Made by a program: the position numbers and the translations under genes. A stretch of 64,000 nucleotides of DNA from Candidatus Nanoarchaeia archaeon (GTDB lineage: Archaea; Nanobdellota; Nanobdellia; Woesearchaeales; JANQNE01): contig JANQNE010000001.1 in assembly GCA_028279725.1 (NCBI GenBank), positions 1 through 64,000 on the forward strand, in the 5' to 3' direction. The notes under the pieces were generated by a model. It saw only the letters and a list, made by a program, of their open reading frames with translations, was not told where the DNA came from and did not search any database. Positions 61,641 to 64,000 of this stretch are shown here, in pieces (the first letter of the stretch is position 1; each line of letters begins with the position of its first letter).

Positions 61641-62225
61641 TCACTTTTTTTCAACAATTTGACCTTTTTCTTCACTGAATATCTGAGCCCTGAAGCTGTA
61701 GAGCTTATTATTCAGATCTTTCCAGCACTCAGAGTCCATGCCTGCTTTTCTGCACGTATTCTCTAAGAACTCCCCCACATTCCAGCCCCATTCAGGAGCC
61801 ACCTGAGGAAGCAGCAGCCCAGATCCATAATCTCCTCGGATAACCAGGCCATCCCTGCCGATCTGGATCTTATCCATATATTCTTCAGCCTTCTCAACCT
61901 TAATCAATTCTGGCTTGCTCAAAACAGAAACTTCAATATCAATCTCCTTAAGCTCATCCCTCTCTAAAGGACTGAATCTTGGATCCTGGAAAGCAGCAGC
62001 TTTTGCAGCCTCAACAACCCCTTCGCATAACACCATCACAGGCTCAGCAAAACCTATACACCCGCGAAGCTCTCCATTCTTAGTGAGAGTTACAAATACT
62101 CCTTGCTTATCTCCAAAATCCTTCTTAACATTCCCATCAACATTCAATTTCTCGTCGGTAAAATGAGAAGAAATAGTGTCTCTAGCAAGCTTGATCAACT
62201 TCTCACCTTGCTTAAGATTAAACAT
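61641..62225 (-). CDS. AMMECR1-domain protein
   Basis: GVFVTLTKNGELRGCIGF, AAAFQDPRFSPL, IGRDGLVIRGDYGSGLLLPQVAPEWGW. Confidence 0.95.
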   Translation of the reverse strand: MFNLKQGEKLIKLARDTISSHFTDEKLNVDGNVKKDFGDKQGVFVTLTKNGELRGCIGFAEPVMVLCEGVVEAAKAAAFQDPRFSPLERDELKEIDIEVSVLSKPELIKVEKAEEYMDKIQIGRDGLVIRGDYGSGLLLPQVAPEWGWNVGEFLENTCRKAGMDSECWKDLNNKLYSFRAQIFSEEKGQIVEKK

Positions 62226-62246
62226 TTTATAATAAGTAAAGCAGCA

Positions 62247-62525
62247 TTATTTTGCTACTTTCAAAAAATCAGATTTGAATTTCTCAGCTTTCTTTCCCAA
62301 TCTCTTAGCAGCTTCATTCAGAGCTTTGATAGCATCTTCACTTCCATCAGTCTCAACGATCATCTGCGGCTTTGAAACAAGAGGATGTTCAATTCCGTAT
62401 GTTGCGATCTTCACATGGCTGTCATTCAAAAGCTCTTGTTTCAGCACATTGCAAAAACTGTGATCTTCACCACCAAGTTCAAACTTGATCCTGTTTTTCT
62501 TTTGTTCTAGAACATTTATATCCAT
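62247..62525 (-). CDS. rpoL: DNA-directed RNA polymerase subunit L (Rpo11)
   Basis: FELGGEDHSFCNVLKQELL...VKIATYGIEHPLVSKPQMIVETDG. Confidence 0.92.
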   Translation of the reverse strand: MDINVLEQKKNRIKFELGGEDHSFCNVLKQELLNDSHVKIATYGIEHPLVSKPQMIVETDGSEDAIKALNEAAKRLGKKAEKFKSDFLKVAK

Positions 62526-62613
62526 TGTAAATCCCTCTTCTGTCTGGAAACTTTATCCAGTTTATATAGTTTTTGTTTTTATTCCCATTCTTATTTTCTC
62601 GTCGACAAATCAC

Positions 62614-62633
62614 TCATTCCCAGCTGGGAATGA
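62614..62633. repeat. 20-bp perfect palindrome TCATTCCCAGCTGGGAATGA
   Basis: Read directly; similar ATTCCCAGCCTGGGAAT at 63529-63545. Confidence 0.85.
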
Positions 62634-62667
62634 TGCTGGGAACAACAAATATCAACCAATCATCCCA

Positions 62668-63303
62668 TTAAATTTTCTCAAGTCTGAAACAGCTAACATC
62701 AATCCTGTGTATTTTTCTTGTATGAAATTTAGCTGTCTGTTTCAGCATAAAATCAAACTTCCAGACATCTGTAATCTTAAATCCATGATCTTTTCCAAGT
62801 GCAGAAACAAAATCAGCACTTTCAGATTTATGGAATGAATAGACTATTTTACCGACGTCAAAAGCCTTTTCTAAGAACCATTTATCAGCATGTTTTTTCT
62901 TGATCCCAAAAGGAGGATTCTGGATTACCACGTCGACAGCATTATCAAAATTCTTAATATCATCATTGATAATAACACATCTATCCTTAACATCAAAACC
63001 TAATTCCTCGTCGACAAATTTGATATTTTCTTTCAAGATCTCAAGAGATTTTTCACTTATATCGACGAAGAAAACCTTTTTTGCTCCCAACATAAGAGCC
63101 CCTAATCCTAAAAAACCCGGACCACATGCAGCATCTAAAATAACTTTATCTTCAATTTCTCGTCGATAAAATGCATTCCAGAGCACTTCTGCAGCAATTT
63201 CAGACGGTGTGCTGTACTGTTCTAGCTCCACAACAGTCTTCTCGAAATCCTTCATCCTCGATAAAACGATTGCAAGCCCTGATTTTGACCTAATTTCTCC
63301 CAT
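62668..63303 (-). CDS. METTL5-like N6-adenine methyltransferase
   Basis: LEQYSTPSEIAAEVLW, ILDAACGPGFLGLGALMLGAKKVFFVDIS, DVVIQNPPFG. Confidence 0.9.
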   Translation of the reverse strand: MGEIRSKSGLAIVLSRMKDFEKTVVELEQYSTPSEIAAEVLWNAFYRREIEDKVILDAACGPGFLGLGALMLGAKKVFFVDISEKSLEILKENIKFVDEELGFDVKDRCVIINDDIKNFDNAVDVVIQNPPFGIKKKHADKWFLEKAFDVGKIVYSFHKSESADFVSALGKDHGFKITDVWKFDFMLKQTAKFHTRKIHRIDVSCFRLEKI

Positions 63304-63306
63304 GAA

Positions 63307-63845
63307 TCCTCACTTTACTCATTTACTATACATAAAACACTGATTTTAGCGCTCTAAAGCCCCATACCCCTCACTTTGCACATATTCCTTACTTATTCAT
63401 ATAACTTTTTATTTCAGCCATACTTGGTCTCACCCTTTAACTCTCACTTTTACCTTTGAAGTACCTTTATCAGGTCTTATATCCTAATTTCCCCCCCCTC
63501 ATTCCCATATACCTCCCATCAACCCCTCATTCCCAGCCTGGGAATATACTCTCAAAACCCTCACTTTTACCCTTCAGAAGCCCTAAAGTGCCATATTTTC
63601 GCTATTTTGATCCTATCAACCCCTATTCTAACCCTCACTTTTACCCCAATTTAGGCCTAAAATCCCTAAATTCTCATATTTCACCCTCAAATTACCCTCA
63701 CTTTTACCCCTATTCTCACTCAGGGTCTCATATTTTGCCTATTTTTGACCTTTTCTCACTTATCTAAACCCTCACTTTTACCTAAATATGCTGGAAAACC
63801 CCCTAAAATGCCCATTTTACTCACTTTCTAACCCTCACTTTTACC
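63307..63845. repeat. Array of eight degenerate CCCTCACTTTTACC motifs in a G-poor non-coding region
   Basis: Copies at about 63307, 63367, 63441, 63558, 63632, 63695, 63769 and 63832; five share CCCTCACTTTTACC exactly. Confidence 0.85.
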
Positions 63846-64000
63846 ATCAAAACCTCCATTTTCTATTTATTTTCTATATTCTAAATAATTATTTTCCACC
63901 TTCTGATCAACCTACCTTATTTTTTCAAATTTTTCAATTTTTCAAAAAATCTGAAGAAATGAAAAATGATTTTTTGATCATTTTTTCTAAAAATTTTGTT

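Noticed and set aside
62590-63170. CTCGTCGACAAA-like short repeats
   Set aside because: Some copies lie in the METTL5-like coding frame (VDE codons); too few and short to separate from chance.
63456-63767. 103-aa plus-strand ORF rich in Pro/Ser/Tyr
   Set aside because: Its HFYP-type repeats are simply translation of the CCCTCACTTTTACC DNA repeats; G-poor composition keeps the frame open.
63307-63845. CRISPR array
   Set aside because: Repeats are only ~14 bp and degenerate, spacing irregular (60-117 bp), no cas genes in the window.

Overview
This is an AT-rich archaeal chromosome segment. NMD3, TFS, Rpo11/RpoL, an archaeal class-I CCA enzyme, Taw1 and an S26B-like signal peptidase all point to Archaea; gene content and style suggest a DPANN lineage (Pacearchaeota/Woesearchaeota-like), which is inference only. 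The left ~29 kb (all minus strand) is a surface-protein locus. In transcription order it reads: a 46-aa ribbon-helix-helix protein (not in the supplied ORF track), a 250-aa secreted tail-fibre-like protein, a 2090-aa secreted fibre ending in a Peptidase_S74/endosialidase-type chaperone with an intact SDxRxK motif, a 170-aa tandem-HTH-like regulator, a 3438-aa single-pass surface protein with a ~14-repeat coiled-coil cytoplasmic tail, and a giant LamG-repeat protein (>=3731 aa, open at the left edge, also missing from the track). The two candidate regulators sit behind AT-rich regions rich in TTACTA-type repeats, including five decamers phased at about 21-23 bp. The right ~34 kb is denser housekeeping. 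It includes a bacterial-type folate/dTMP cluster (thyA-folA-glyA-folC, tmk, dut), a Tat-signal peptidoglycan amidase-like gene coupled to a novel membrane protein, MoxR/VWA, DUF2157/GDYXXLXY, polyprenyl-lipid genes, topA, cca, AMMECR1, rpoL and a METTL5-like methylase. At the extreme right is a G-poor non-coding region with eight CCCTCACTTTTACC-like repeats followed by a very AT-rich stretch. No rRNA, tRNA or convincing CRISPR array was recognised. Family calls come from reading motifs by eye; no database search was run.
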